A stretch of 36,022 nucleotides of DNA from TMED69 sp036130055 (GCA_036130055.1 JAYYOR010000012.1:1-36022); one strand, 5' to 3'; counted from the first letter of the stretch, positions 7,676 through 14,877 are shown. The notes: generated by a model from the sequence alone, not told the origin. Translations and numbers: made by a program.

Positions 7676-8992
7676 GAATTGGAAGCCTAGTCCAAATTTG
7701 ATTCCGTCATGAGAACCAGAACTTGCACCATCACCGTCTTCGTTTTGGTATTCGAATTTGAATACCACGGACTGGTTATCCATTGGCCACCAGTTGATAC
7801 CCATATTATGGGAGTGCATTTGTACAAAAACGTTTCTTGCATTTTCAAATGATGGGTTTGCGGCAGTTCCATCACGTTCATTCCAGACAGAATACCGATA
7901 GAATACACCAAGTTGTCCCATCATGATATCTGTTTTATATGAAGGCTCTATATACCACCCCATGATATCATCAGCATCGAATGTCTCAGGGTCAAAACCA
8001 TTATCTTCACTAAAATCCCATCTGGCATACAATGCCCTCAAACCGAATCCGCTTCTGTGCTCATAGTGAACGTGGAATTCATTCAGCCAAGCATCGGCTT
8101 CAATGGCGTCAGCTGTGCCGGTGTAGTCAGAGTGATAATCAAAAGTGTAAGCTACTTCTAATCCAGGAAGTCCGTTGTAGAGTAATCTTCCCATGATTGC
8201 TATGTCTTGGTCTGTTGCGTTACCAACTTTTTGTCTTCCGCTTCTTGGACGCATAGCGCTTGAGCCTGCGGTAGGTATCACGAGTCCACTATGAACGTTT
8301 AAGTTATAATTCCAACCAGGCAGGATGCTTCCCCATATCCCTGCTGTAGCTTCAGTCCAGGTTGTAGGAATAACCTCAGCCTCCACACTGTTACGGTCTA
8401 CACCATAAAATGTGGTAGGTTCGTGCGTTAAGTTAAGAAGTCCAATAGGTAGGATATCAGCACCAGCTCGGAAGTGATGATTAGAGTTTATATCCATTTC
8501 TAACCACATAAGTTCAAGAACTACATCTCCCGGGTTTCCATCTCCTATAAACGAATGTTCGATTTCTAATTCAGTTGCTAATCTAATCGTATCACTGAAT
8601 TCATGTCCTACAAAAAGAATGAATCGGTGAATATCATTTCTATTGATATCATTAGCGCCATCCTGACCCGTCAGGATCTCTGAATGTAGCTCACCATAGC
8701 CTCCGACGGAAGTCTTGGCGGCCCACGAACCTGCAGCGATTTTCTTTTTGCCTCCGGTTGGGGCCCATCGAGAACGTTGGGCTCCAACTGCATCAGGTGA
8801 TTGAGGAGTATTAATTGTTTCCGCTCCACCTTCACCTAATTGAGCTTTAAGTTCAGCGATTTCTGCTTGCTGTTCTTCTAAGATTTTAATTACGTCTTCG
8901 AGCGTTTTGCCCTCGTGACCATCAGCCATCACAGAGCTGCTCCCAAATATCAGTGCTATAAAAGCTACCGACCATAAGTTACTAATTTTCAC
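7673..8992 (-). CDS. Outer-membrane porin with N-terminal coiled coil
   Basis: About 439 residues from the GTG at 8992, which has a GGGGG Shine-Dalgarno six bases upstream and begins the signal peptide MKISNLW...VMA; the longer TTG start at 9004 is less likely. After the signal peptide comes a short heptad region (DVIKILEEQQAEIAELKAQL, about 30-50) as in trimeric or peptidoglycan-contacting porins. Then follow alternating amphipathic strands rich in Trp, Tyr, Gly and Asn. The chain ends in GLGFQF with a terminal Phe, the usual BAM signal. It resembles phosphate-selective-type or generic 16-strand porins; the substrate is unknown. A Fur-like palindrome lies upstream (9111-9133), so expression is probably iron-controlled. 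It is the first gene of the - strand redox operon. Confidence 0.82.
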   Translation of the reverse strand: MKISNLWSVAFIALIFGSSSVMADGHEGKTLEDVIKILEEQQAEIAELKAQLGEGGAETINTPQSPDAVGAQRSRWAPTGGKKKIAAGSWAAKTSVGGYGELHSEILTGQDGANDINRNDIHRFILFVGHEFSDTIRLATELEIEHSFIGDGNPGDVVLELMWLEMDINSNHHFRAGADILPIGLLNLTHEPTTFYGVDRNSVEAEVIPTTWTEATAGIWGSILPGWNYNLNVHSGLVIPTAGSSAMRPRSGRQKVGNATDQDIAIMGRLLYNGLPGLEVAYTFDYHSDYTGTADAIEADAWLNEFHVHYEHRSGFGLRALYARWDFSEDNGFDPETFDADDIMGWYIEPSYKTDIMMGQLGVFYRYSVWNERDGTAANPSFENARNVFVQMHSHNMGINWWPMDNQSVVFKFEYQNEDGDGASSGSHDGIKFGLGFQF

Positions 8993-9110
8993 AATTACCC
9001 CCAAAGGTCTAACTAATTAATGAATTTAATGGCTATTTGTTATAGCCCTAATAATTTCTCGTCACACTTTCCGGTGATTCAAGAGAACTAATAGTAAACT
9101 TTATTAAAAA

Positions 9111-9133
9111 TAAATGCAAATCATTTGCATTTA
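9111..9133. promoter_or_regulatory. Near-consensus Fur box upstream of porin operon
   Basis: A perfect 23-nt palindrome: arm TAAATGCAAAT, central C, and the exact complementary arm. It agrees with the AATGA-N-AAT-N-ATT-N-TCATT form of the gammaproteobacterial Fur consensus at nearly every position, except a symmetric A-to-C / T-to-G change. It lies about 120 bp before the porin start and 63 bp before the + strand gene at 9196, so it could control both directions. Confidence 0.65.
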
Positions 9134-9164
9134 GATCTTTAATACCATATAGTACTGTTCAATT

Positions 9165-9183
9165 AAGAATGATTATCAATTAG
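9165..9183. promoter_or_regulatory. Second, weaker Fur-like site
   Basis: The core TGATTATCA (9169-9177 region) with AT-rich flanks matches the centre of the Fur consensus, and about 12 of 19 positions agree. It is immediately upstream of the ATG at 9196, where a bound repressor would block that gene. Confidence 0.4.
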
Positions 9184-9195
9184 AAAAATTCAATT

Positions 9196-9690
9196 ATGAA
9201 CAAAATCCAACCAAACCCAACAGAGATTGTGACATCAGTTAATATGCTGCAATTGTTAGTCGATAGCTGGTGTCGAAATATACGCCATTCAACTATCGAT
9301 TTAGCGGTTATTCTTGAAGAGATTGGTGTTGAAAAGTTTTTGCCGGGGTCATCCGAGCTTCTATCCGGGACATTGTCCCTGTTGCACGAGTCACTCAATA
9401 AATGTTCCCTTAGTTGCTCTTGCTCCTCCCCGGCAATTCTATCAAAAACACTTACAGGAGACCTTGCCCTATTTTTCGGTCTTCATCACTCAAACAACCA
9501 GGAAGTTTGCGATAAGATCGTAGACGCCTTTTGGGAAACAGACAAAGCCAGTGACCTGAAAAAGCGGATAAAAGTACTTTCCATAGGGTTTAGATACGCT
9601 GGTTTAGTTATCAAGCTTGATAAAGAAAGTTGGATTAACCTCGAAAGATATCAAAGATTACTTTTCCCATTCAGCAAAACCATTCATTAG
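9196..9690 (+). CDS. Hypothetical protein next to Fur-like sites
   Basis: A 164-residue soluble protein that I do not recognise. It has no signal peptide or membrane helix. It looks largely helical, with a central Cys/Ser-rich stretch (four Cys within about 12 residues around 90-102, NKCSLSCSCSS). A Cys cluster could bind metal or an Fe-S centre, but the spacing is not a known motif. The start is the ATG at 9196, with no evident Shine-Dalgarno. It is divergent from the porin across 200 bp containing two Fur-like sites, and 97 bp upstream of a peroxiredoxin gene, so it may belong to the iron or oxidative-stress response. Confidence 0.6.
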   Translation: MNKIQPNPTEIVTSVNMLQLLVDSWCRNIRHSTIDLAVILEEIGVEKFLPGSSELLSGTLSLLHESLNKCSLSCSCSSPAILSKTLTGDLALFFGLHHSNNQEVCDKIVDAFWETDKASDLKKRIKVLSIGFRYAGLVIKLDKESWINLERYQRLLFPFSKTIH

Positions 9691-9786
9691 TAAACGGAAA
9701 GATAAAATATTAGAAACCAACTAACCGAAATCTGTCGTATTGTTTGGTAACAAGGATACGGTAAGTAAAATAATAAAGGAGCAAAC

Positions 9787-10305
9787 ATGATAAACGTACA
9801 GGTCCCACATGTAGTATTCAAGACAAGAGTCCGCGATGAATCAATCGGTGGAGATAATCCATATAAATGGGAAGAAAAGACAACTGAAGACTACTTTAAA
9901 AATAAAACGGCGATTCTTTTTTCGTTGCCAGGTGCGTTTACTCCAACATGCTCAACCTTTCAATTGCCCGATTTTGAGAAACTGGCAACCAAATTTTACG
10001 ATAAAGGTGTTGACGTGATTTACTGCTTATCAGTAAACGATGCCTTCGTCATGAACGCATGGGGTAAATCCCAAAATCTGGAAAATGTAAAGTTAATTCC
10101 CGACGGTTCGGGCGAATTCAGCCGAAAACTGGGTATGCTAGTCCTAAAAGATAACTTAGGTTTTGGAATGCGGTCTTGGAGATACGCTGCACTAATAAAA
10201 AATCAGATTATTGAACACTGGTTCGAGGAACCGGGTTTTTCCGATAATCACGGGCAGGACCCTTACAGCGTCTCAGCCCCGCAACATGTCTTAGAAAACA
10301 TTTGA
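9787..10305 (+). CDS. Peroxiredoxin, Prx5 / AhpE-like thioredoxin-fold
   Basis: A 172-residue Prx5-class peroxiredoxin. The peroxidatic motif PGAFTPTCS is at about 49-57, with the peroxidatic Cys at 56, preceded by the ILFSLPGA strand. The second part (VNDAFVMNAWGK, LIPDGSGEFSRKLGM, FGMRSWRYAALI) matches bacterial Prx5 proteins, including the conserved Arg near RSWRYA. The glutaredoxin domain that is fused to Prx5 in some bacteria is absent. It reduces H2O2 or organic peroxides using thiol donors in the cytoplasm. AAGGAG lies just upstream of the ATG. It stands downstream of the unknown gene at 9196, which places it near the Fur-controlled region. Confidence 0.92.
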   Translation: MINVQVPHVVFKTRVRDESIGGDNPYKWEEKTTEDYFKNKTAILFSLPGAFTPTCSTFQLPDFEKLATKFYDKGVDVIYCLSVNDAFVMNAWGKSQNLENVKLIPDGSGEFSRKLGMLVLKDNLGFGMRSWRYAALIKNQIIEHWFEEPGFSDNHGQDPYSVSAPQHVLENI

Positions 10306-10327
10306 CTTATTAGGCGATGCTATTAAC

Positions 10328-11155
10328 CTAAGCGACTTTTTTAAACGCGCCAACAATCTCCCCAAGTCGATGAAGTTCATCAAGAAGTTGAGTCATCTCA
10401 TGGCCCGGAGTAAAAAAAAGAAAGTTACTTATTCCATAGTTTATTTCTTTTTCGATTTGAACTTTATCATGGGGAGCACCCATCAAAATAACCTTTACAG
10501 AGGAATACGGCCTTCCTATATTCAAGCAAGCTTTTTTTAAATCATCGAGAGCGTTACCTTTATACATTTCCTTACGAAGCATCCAACCATCGGCATACTC
10601 CGCAACTCGCAATGGAACATGACTTGAGTTAGAACCGATAAAAATTGGGGGTACATCAAAACCCTCACCCATACCTTTAGCTCTTTGCCAATCAGATTTC
10701 ATTGTTAGAACAGCATTTTTAACAATGCTCCATCTTGCAGTAAACGAACTACCATGGTTCTCCATAGCTTCTCGAATAAATCCACCGGCCACTCCTAAAA
10801 TAAATCTATTATTAGAAAAGAATTGCAAAGAACTTACGCTCCTTGCAAGAAATCTCGCATCCCTTTGTGTTAGAAGTGTCACACTTGTTCCTAATTTCAG
10901 ATTCTTTGTAGCCACCGCGCATGAAGAAAGAACGGGGAAGGGGTCACAAAAGCCCCTTATTCTCGAAGGATCAACATCTTTTTTTAAAGTTTTGGACCGA
11001 TCGACAGGAACATGACTATTTTCAGGAAGGAATAAAGCATGAAATCCAAGCTTTTCGATAGTTCCATATAACGATGAATCTGATAATAATGGATCAAAAT
11101 TAGTCAAACAAATCGAGAAAGTTAATCGAGAATAATCTCGGTTTCTTACACTCAA
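10328..11155 (-). CDS. LLM-class (luciferase-like) flavin-dependent oxidoreductase
   Basis: A 275-residue TIM-barrel protein of the bacterial luciferase superfamily. Recognisable parts are LGFHALFLPEN near the start, the DPFPVLSSCAVATKNLKLGTSV strand-helix unit, RFLARSVSSLQFFSNNRFILGVAGGF and a GWMLR segment. Members use FMN or F420; this one cannot be assigned to either. The family covers alkanal monooxygenases, F420-dependent reductases and oxidative desulfonation enzymes. The start is unsure: the TTG at 11155 gives the full barrel, but no strong ribosome site is seen. It is the last gene of the nitrile hydratase run, 46 bp after the SnoaL-like gene, so it may act on the same substrate pathway. 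Confidence 0.8.
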   Translation of the reverse strand: MSVRNRDYSRLTFSICLTNFDPLLSDSSLYGTIEKLGFHALFLPENSHVPVDRSKTLKKDVDPSRIRGFCDPFPVLSSCAVATKNLKLGTSVTLLTQRDARFLARSVSSLQFFSNNRFILGVAGGFIREAMENHGSSFTARWSIVKNAVLTMKSDWQRAKGMGEGFDVPPIFIGSNSSHVPLRVAEYADGWMLRKEMYKGNALDDLKKACLNIGRPYSSVKVILMGAPHDKVQIEKEINYGISNFLFFTPGHEMTQLLDELHRLGEIVGAFKKVA

Positions 11156-11201
11156 GTTTATTTTCTACCTTATGAAAAAACACCCAGATAAAACCAAAAG
11201 C

Positions 11202-11636
11202 CTAACGATCATGTGACATCCTAAGAATGACTCTTAAATGTTTGTATTTCCAACCATCATTAACTCGAACATAATCATCATCATATCTTAAAGCAAACCA
11301 CTTCGATTCTTTTTCTGCCCGCATATCCCAAGGACCCATTATGTACCAGGTGCCCGTCGCGAAATCACCATTTATATTTATTAATGGATTCATCATATTG
11401 TGCTGGGAAAATGAAAACATCTCCTTGAAATTTTGGAAAAGCGCCTCTATTTCGGCGTGCCCCTTGGCTACACCGAAATCTGGACTCTCCCAAATTCCAT
11501 CTTCAACAAATAAAGAAGCAATATCGTCAGGATTATGATCATCATCACAAATATGACTGTATCTCACTTTTAATTGTTTAATAGCTTCAATATCCTCCAA
11601 CCTTTGAATTCGTTCTTCGAGTGATTTTTCGCTCAT
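11202..11636 (-). CDS. SnoaL-like / NTF2-fold protein
   Basis: About 144 residues from the ATG at 11636, which has AGGGGAG six bases upstream; a longer TTG start at 11654 is less likely. The pattern EERIQRLEDIEAIKQLKVRYSHICDD at the start, FVEDGIWESPDFGVAKGHAEI, and the closing WKYKHLRVILRMS is typical of the SnoaL_4 branch of the NTF2-like fold. Such proteins are small isomerases, dehydratases, hydroxylase partners or binding proteins, and many accompany ring or ketone degradation genes. No active-site assignment is possible. It is placed between the nitrile hydratase activator and the LLM oxidoreductase in the same operon. Confidence 0.8.
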   Translation of the reverse strand: MSEKSLEERIQRLEDIEAIKQLKVRYSHICDDDHNPDDIASLFVEDGIWESPDFGVAKGHAEIEALFQNFKEMFSFSQHNMMNPLININGDFATGTWYIMGPWDMRAEKESKWFALRYDDDYVRVNDGWKYKHLRVILRMSHDR

Positions 11637-11664
11637 TATTACTCCCCTTTGCAAATTGCTAATA

Positions 11665-11943
11665 TTACTTTTTTCTATCTAAAATGATTTCAAGGTTATC
11701 AATCCAGTACTCATAATAGCCAGGCCTACCTTTGTTTGGTCTATCAGGTGTTTCGCCGCTCAGTTTAATTTGTTCGATTAATAAAAGTTTAAATTCGTCC
11801 CATTCAAAAAGGCCTTCCTCATGAAGGGCGACAACCATAGCAAAAATTCGTTTTTCCCAATTATCGTGGAATACCAATTCACCACTTTGTCGTGGTAATG
11901 CTTCTAGATTATCCATATTAGAAATTTTTTGATTAACTTGCAT
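11665..11943 (-). CDS. Nitrile hydratase accessory protein (beta-like activator)
   Basis: A 92-residue protein homologous to the N-terminal part of the nitrile hydratase beta subunit: LVFHDNWEKRIFAMVVALHEEGLFEWDEFK and the G-YYEYWIDNLE segment parallel FVEDWERRLFA and YYEHWLEAVE of the beta subunit at 12581. Small beta-like activators of this kind (P14K-type) deliver cobalt and help oxidise the active-site cysteines by subunit swapping. It starts at the ATG at 11941-11943, 15 bp after the alpha gene ends. Gene order beta-alpha-activator is the usual arrangement of cobalt nitrile hydratases. Confidence 0.88.
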   Translation of the reverse strand: MQVNQKISNMDNLEALPRQSGELVFHDNWEKRIFAMVVALHEEGLFEWDEFKLLLIEQIKLSGETPDRPNKGRPGYYEYWIDNLEIILDRKK

Positions 11944-11958
11944 AGCGGCTCTCGCGCT

Positions 11959-12588
11959 CTAAAGCGTTTGGACTCCAATCATTGAGTCTCGTGTTACAAT
12001 TGCAGCTAACTCACTTTCTGCCATACCTTCCGATGAGGAAGGTCGTTCGGGTAAAACCATATACCGAATTTCAGCACTGCTATCCCAAACTCTCACTTCG
12101 GTGCTATCGGGCAGTTCGGTTCCAAACTCCTTCAAGACTTCTCGAGGCTCAATAACAATCCGAGATCGATAAGGAGCCTCCTTATACCATTTCGGCGGTA
12201 AACCCAATACCGGCCAAGGGTAGCAAGAACATAGAGTACACACGACAACATTATGGACGTCTGGAGTATTTTCAACCACAACCATGTGTTCGCCCTGCAA
12301 ACCGCTATAGCCTAACTCCGCAATCGCAGCGGTTGCATCCGCCATCAATCTTGTTTTGTAAGCTTCATCAGTCCAAGCTTTTGCAACAACTTTTGCACCA
12401 TTAAGAGGACCAAGATCCGTTTCATAAATTTGAATAATTCGATCAAGGGCGGCTTTTGTAACAACGCCTTTTTCAATCAACAGTCGCTCGATTTTGTCTA
12501 CCCGCTCGGAAAGCTCTTTAGTTTCAGAGGGATCACGTCTCTTATTTAAATATGGGTTTGGCGGGGAATCATGATTATGATCAGCCAT
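11959..12588 (-). CDS. nthA: Nitrile hydratase alpha subunit, cobalt type
   Basis: About 209 residues from the ATG at 12588, which has GGAGG six bases upstream and overlaps the end of the beta gene. It hydrates nitriles to amides. The metal-binding claw V-C-T-L-C-S-C is at 116-122 (Cys117, Cys120, Cys122); Thr in the third position is the cobalt signature, where iron enzymes have Ser. It is followed by YPWPVLGLPPKWYK and the YRSR segment carrying the arginines that hold the oxidised cysteines. N-terminal acidic/basic tail (1-30) is ordinary. The thiocyanate hydrolase gamma subunit is a close relative, but the two-subunit layout here fits nitrile hydratase. Confidence 0.92.
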   Translation of the reverse strand: MADHNHDSPPNPYLNKRRDPSETKELSERVDKIERLLIEKGVVTKAALDRIIQIYETDLGPLNGAKVVAKAWTDEAYKTRLMADATAAIAELGYSGLQGEHMVVVENTPDVHNVVVCTLCSCYPWPVLGLPPKWYKEAPYRSRIVIEPREVLKEFGTELPDSTEVRVWDSSAEIRYMVLPERPSSSEGMAESELAAIVTRDSMIGVQTL

Positions 12589-13207
12589 CGTACGCCTCCA
12601 AGTATTCATGCCATAAATCTATATAGACGACATCGTTAGCATGGTGATCGCCAGCCCATAAATCTTTTGAACAAAAACCCACCGAATATAATGGTTGCTC
12701 ACATTCTCCTAATCCATGTGCAAGAGTATCTGGAAAAACGAAAGTACCGCGTTGCCTGAAAATAGTACCTAGCTTCCCCTTTACGTAACCTGGTAATCTA
12801 GTATGACCTGAAGGGCTATATGGCAAGGCTCTCACCATCGACCCAATTTCAAATGGAGCGATTTCCGATCGATTTGGTCTTGAATAATTCGCTCCCGTGG
12901 ACACAATTTCATCTATATCAGTGGGGGTTAATGGGTTCCCTGTCTCCGAATCTGCAAAATTAACCTCATTAATTCGAGTTTCGACTGCCTCTAGCCAATG
13001 TTCATAATATGAACTAGATAAATAATGCACTGGGTCCATTCTTTCAATCGCGTGCCGAAAGGCATCTATCGGCCCAAGCGCACCAAACGAACATAAAGTG
13101 GATGCAAACAGTCTTCTCTCCCAGTCTTCAACAAATTTTACGTCCAGATCTTTATCTTTAATCGGCCCAAAACATTGAAGGCCACCCAAGTCATGAATTC
13201 CATTCAT
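12581..13207 (-). CDS. nthB: Nitrile hydratase beta subunit
   Basis: A 208-residue beta subunit starting with the canonical MNGIHDLGG. The N-terminal helical part (FVEDWERRLFA, about 25-35; YYEHWLEAVE, about 67-76) is followed by the SH3-like C-terminal domain with FEIGSMVRALPYSPSGHTRLPGYVKGKLGTI and the WAGDHHANDVVYIDLWHEYLE end. Both parts are full length. It is the first gene of the operon and shares an 8-bp overlap with the alpha gene. Transcription should start in the 110-bp space shared with the divergent CoA-transferase gene, where an inverted repeat lies at 13256-13277. Confidence 0.93.
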   Translation of the reverse strand: MNGIHDLGGLQCFGPIKDKDLDVKFVEDWERRLFASTLCSFGALGPIDAFRHAIERMDPVHYLSSSYYEHWLEAVETRINEVNFADSETGNPLTPTDIDEIVSTGANYSRPNRSEIAPFEIGSMVRALPYSPSGHTRLPGYVKGKLGTIFRQRGTFVFPDTLAHGLGECEQPLYSVGFCSKDLWAGDHHANDVVYIDLWHEYLEAYDG

Positions 13208-13253
13208 AATGATATTTCCTAGCGATCTTTAGATTAAAACTATCATTTTTTAA

Positions 13254-13283
13254 TTGTTTGTTGAAGTACTAACAAACTATACT
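13254..13283 (+). promoter_or_regulatory. Promoter with overlapping inverted-repeat operator
   Basis: A perfect inverted repeat GTTTGTT-N8-AACAAAC (13256-13277) lies directly before a good -10 hexamer TATACT (13278-13283), with a weak -35 TTGTTT (13254-13259) at 18-bp spacing. The repeat covers the promoter spacer, so a dimeric repressor (for example a TetR or GntR type, not encoded here) could control the CoA-transferase gene and possibly the divergent nitrile hydratase operon. Confidence 0.5.
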
Positions 13284-13317
13284 CAAATACTCACAAAAAA
13301 CAATTGGCGGTGAAGAC

Positions 13318-14718
13318 ATGGATAAACAAATTTCATCTAATGGGCGTTTTTTGCTAGAGGCTTATTTAAAGGACGGGATGACAATAGCCGCGGGAGGGTT
13401 TGGCTTATGCGGAATACCCGAAAATCTGATTAAAGCCATAGCTGATTCTGGAATCAAAAACCTTACAATTATTGGTAATAACATGGGCACGGACGAAAAA
13501 GGGATGGGATTACTTCTGAAAAATAATCAAGTATCAAAAGTAATCGCCTCGTTTGTAGGAGATAATAAAGAATTCGAGCGACAAGTACTCGCTGGGGCAC
13601 TAGAATTAGAATTATGTCCGCAGGGTACTCTGGCGGAAAAACTTCGGGCCGGCGGAGCAGGAATACCAGCGTTTTACACAAAAACAGCATCCGGCACTAT
13701 ATTGGCCAAAAATAAAGAAACTCGTACATTTAGCGGTTCTCAATTTGTATTAGAACATTCTTTACGTGCCGATTTATCAATAATTAAATCTCATGTTAGC
13801 GACAGGGCAGGTAATCTGCGATTTAGAAAAACAGCACGAAATTTCAATCCAATGATCGCCACATGCGGAGACGTTTGTATAGTCGAATGCGAAGAATATA
13901 AGTCAGACGAATTTCTTAATCCTGATGATGTCCATCTTCCTGGAATATACGTCGATTCTATATTAATAGACAATCACTATGAAAAAACCATCGAGTTCCC
14001 AACAACACTCGGCTTCAAGGCGAGCGGGACTACTCCAGTGAGAGAAAATATGGCCAAACGGGCTTCATTAGAACTAAAAACTGGAGACTATGTAAACCTT
14101 GGCATAGGAATACCTACCCTAGTGGCAAACTACGTCAGTACAAACGATAACATTATTTTTCAATCGGAAAATGGGTTGCTTGGAATTGGCCCATTCCCGA
14201 TTCCGGAAGAGCTAGACGCGGATTTAATTAATGCGGGGAAACAAACCATCTCAACAACACATGGCTCATCCTTCTTTTCCAGCGCAGATTCATTTGCGAT
14301 GATTAGAGGAGGCCACATAGATGTGTCAATTTTAGGCGGGTTGGAAGTTAGTGAAACCGGTGATCTCGCAAACTTCATGATCCCTGGGAAAATGGTAAAA
14401 GGCCCGGGGGGCGCGATGGACCTAGTTTCAGGGGTAAAAAAAGTTGTTGTTTTACTCGAGCATCGCTCGAAACAAGGAGATTCAAAGATTTTAAAGAAAT
14501 GTAAGCTGCCTCTTACAGGCAAAGGAGTTGTAAATCTCATAATAACTGATCTGGCCGTCTTTGAAATTTTACCTGAAGGTGCCGGACTGCTTCTCACAGA
14601 AGTAATGCCTTCATCCGACTTAGAAGAAATCAAACAATTCACCGAAGCGGAATTTATGATATCCGAAAAATTAATTTACCGAAAATCCACCTTTCAGAAT
14701 AAAGAAAGAACATTTTAA
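13318..14718 (+). CDS. 3-oxoacid CoA-transferase, fused A and B subunits
   Basis: A 466-residue protein joining both halves of a family I CoA-transferase. The A half has the AAGGFGLCGIPENLI motif near residues 23-37 and a G-rich AGGAGIPAFYT segment. The B half begins around residue 240 (ENMAKRASLELKTGDYVNLGIGIP) and contains the active-site S-E-N-G at 283-286, where Glu284 should form the CoA thioester. Enzymes of this type move CoA from succinyl-CoA to acetoacetate or other 3-oxoacids. Most bacteria keep the two subunits separate; a single chain is like the mitochondrial enzyme. It is divergent from the nitrile hydratase operon and followed by an independent small-RNA transcription unit. Confidence 0.92.
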   Translation: MDKQISSNGRFLLEAYLKDGMTIAAGGFGLCGIPENLIKAIADSGIKNLTIIGNNMGTDEKGMGLLLKNNQVSKVIASFVGDNKEFERQVLAGALELELCPQGTLAEKLRAGGAGIPAFYTKTASGTILAKNKETRTFSGSQFVLEHSLRADLSIIKSHVSDRAGNLRFRKTARNFNPMIATCGDVCIVECEEYKSDEFLNPDDVHLPGIYVDSILIDNHYEKTIEFPTTLGFKASGTTPVRENMAKRASLELKTGDYVNLGIGIPTLVANYVSTNDNIIFQSENGLLGIGPFPIPEELDADLINAGKQTISTTHGSSFFSSADSFAMIRGGHIDVSILGGLEVSETGDLANFMIPGKMVKGPGGAMDLVSGVKKVVVLLEHRSKQGDSKILKKCKLPLTGKGVVNLIITDLAVFEILPEGAGLLLTEVMPSSDLEEIKQFTEAEFMISEKLIYRKSTFQNKERTF

Positions 14719-14752
14719 TTCCTTGGGGTTATATAGTTATAACGAAAAAATG

Positions 14753-14781
14753 TTGCAGCGCGGCATTTGGTTAGATATACT
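14753..14781 (+). promoter_or_regulatory. Sigma70 promoter of small RNA candidate
   Basis: TTGCAG (14753-14758), exactly 17 bp, then TATACT (14776-14781). Both hexamers are close to consensus and the spacing is ideal. Initiation is expected near 14788. No open reading frame of note follows before the terminator at 14846-14877. Confidence 0.65.
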
Positions 14782-14787
14782 GCAATG

Positions 14788-14877
14788 CATCAAAGTTAGG
14801 CAATTCGTCTCCCCTGAACCCTAACATTGGTACCTCCCCTCCTCGCCCTGCTGTTCAATGAGCAGCAGGGTTTTTTT
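14788..14877 (+). ncRNA. Candidate small regulatory RNA with C-rich loops
   Basis: About 90 nt between a good promoter and an intrinsic terminator. Stem 1 is GTTAGG (14795-14800) with CCTAAC (14820-14825); its 19-nt loop shows CTCCCC at 14809-14814. A single-stranded linker carries a second C-rich run, CCTCCCCTCCTC (14833-14844). The terminator hairpin with seven T's follows. Exposed CUCC-type motifs in loops can pair with Shine-Dalgarno sequences, as in several trans-acting sRNA families (for example the Neisseria sibling sRNAs and the alphaproteobacterial cuckoo RNAs). It could instead be a 3' UTR element of the CoA-transferase gene, but the internal promoter argues for its own unit. Confidence 0.6.
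14846..14877 (+). terminator. Intrinsic terminator
   Basis: CCCTGCTG (14846-14853) pairs perfectly with CAGCAGGG (14863-14870) around a 9-nt loop, followed by TTTTTTT (14871-14877). It ends the small RNA and any read-through from the CoA-transferase gene, and its T-run touches the stop codon of the convergent hydrolase gene. Confidence 0.88.

Noticed and set aside
14160..14642. 160-residue frame antisense to the CoA-transferase
   Set aside because: Low-complexity Ser/Pro-rich composition of an antisense shadow; the + strand frame has intact family motifs.
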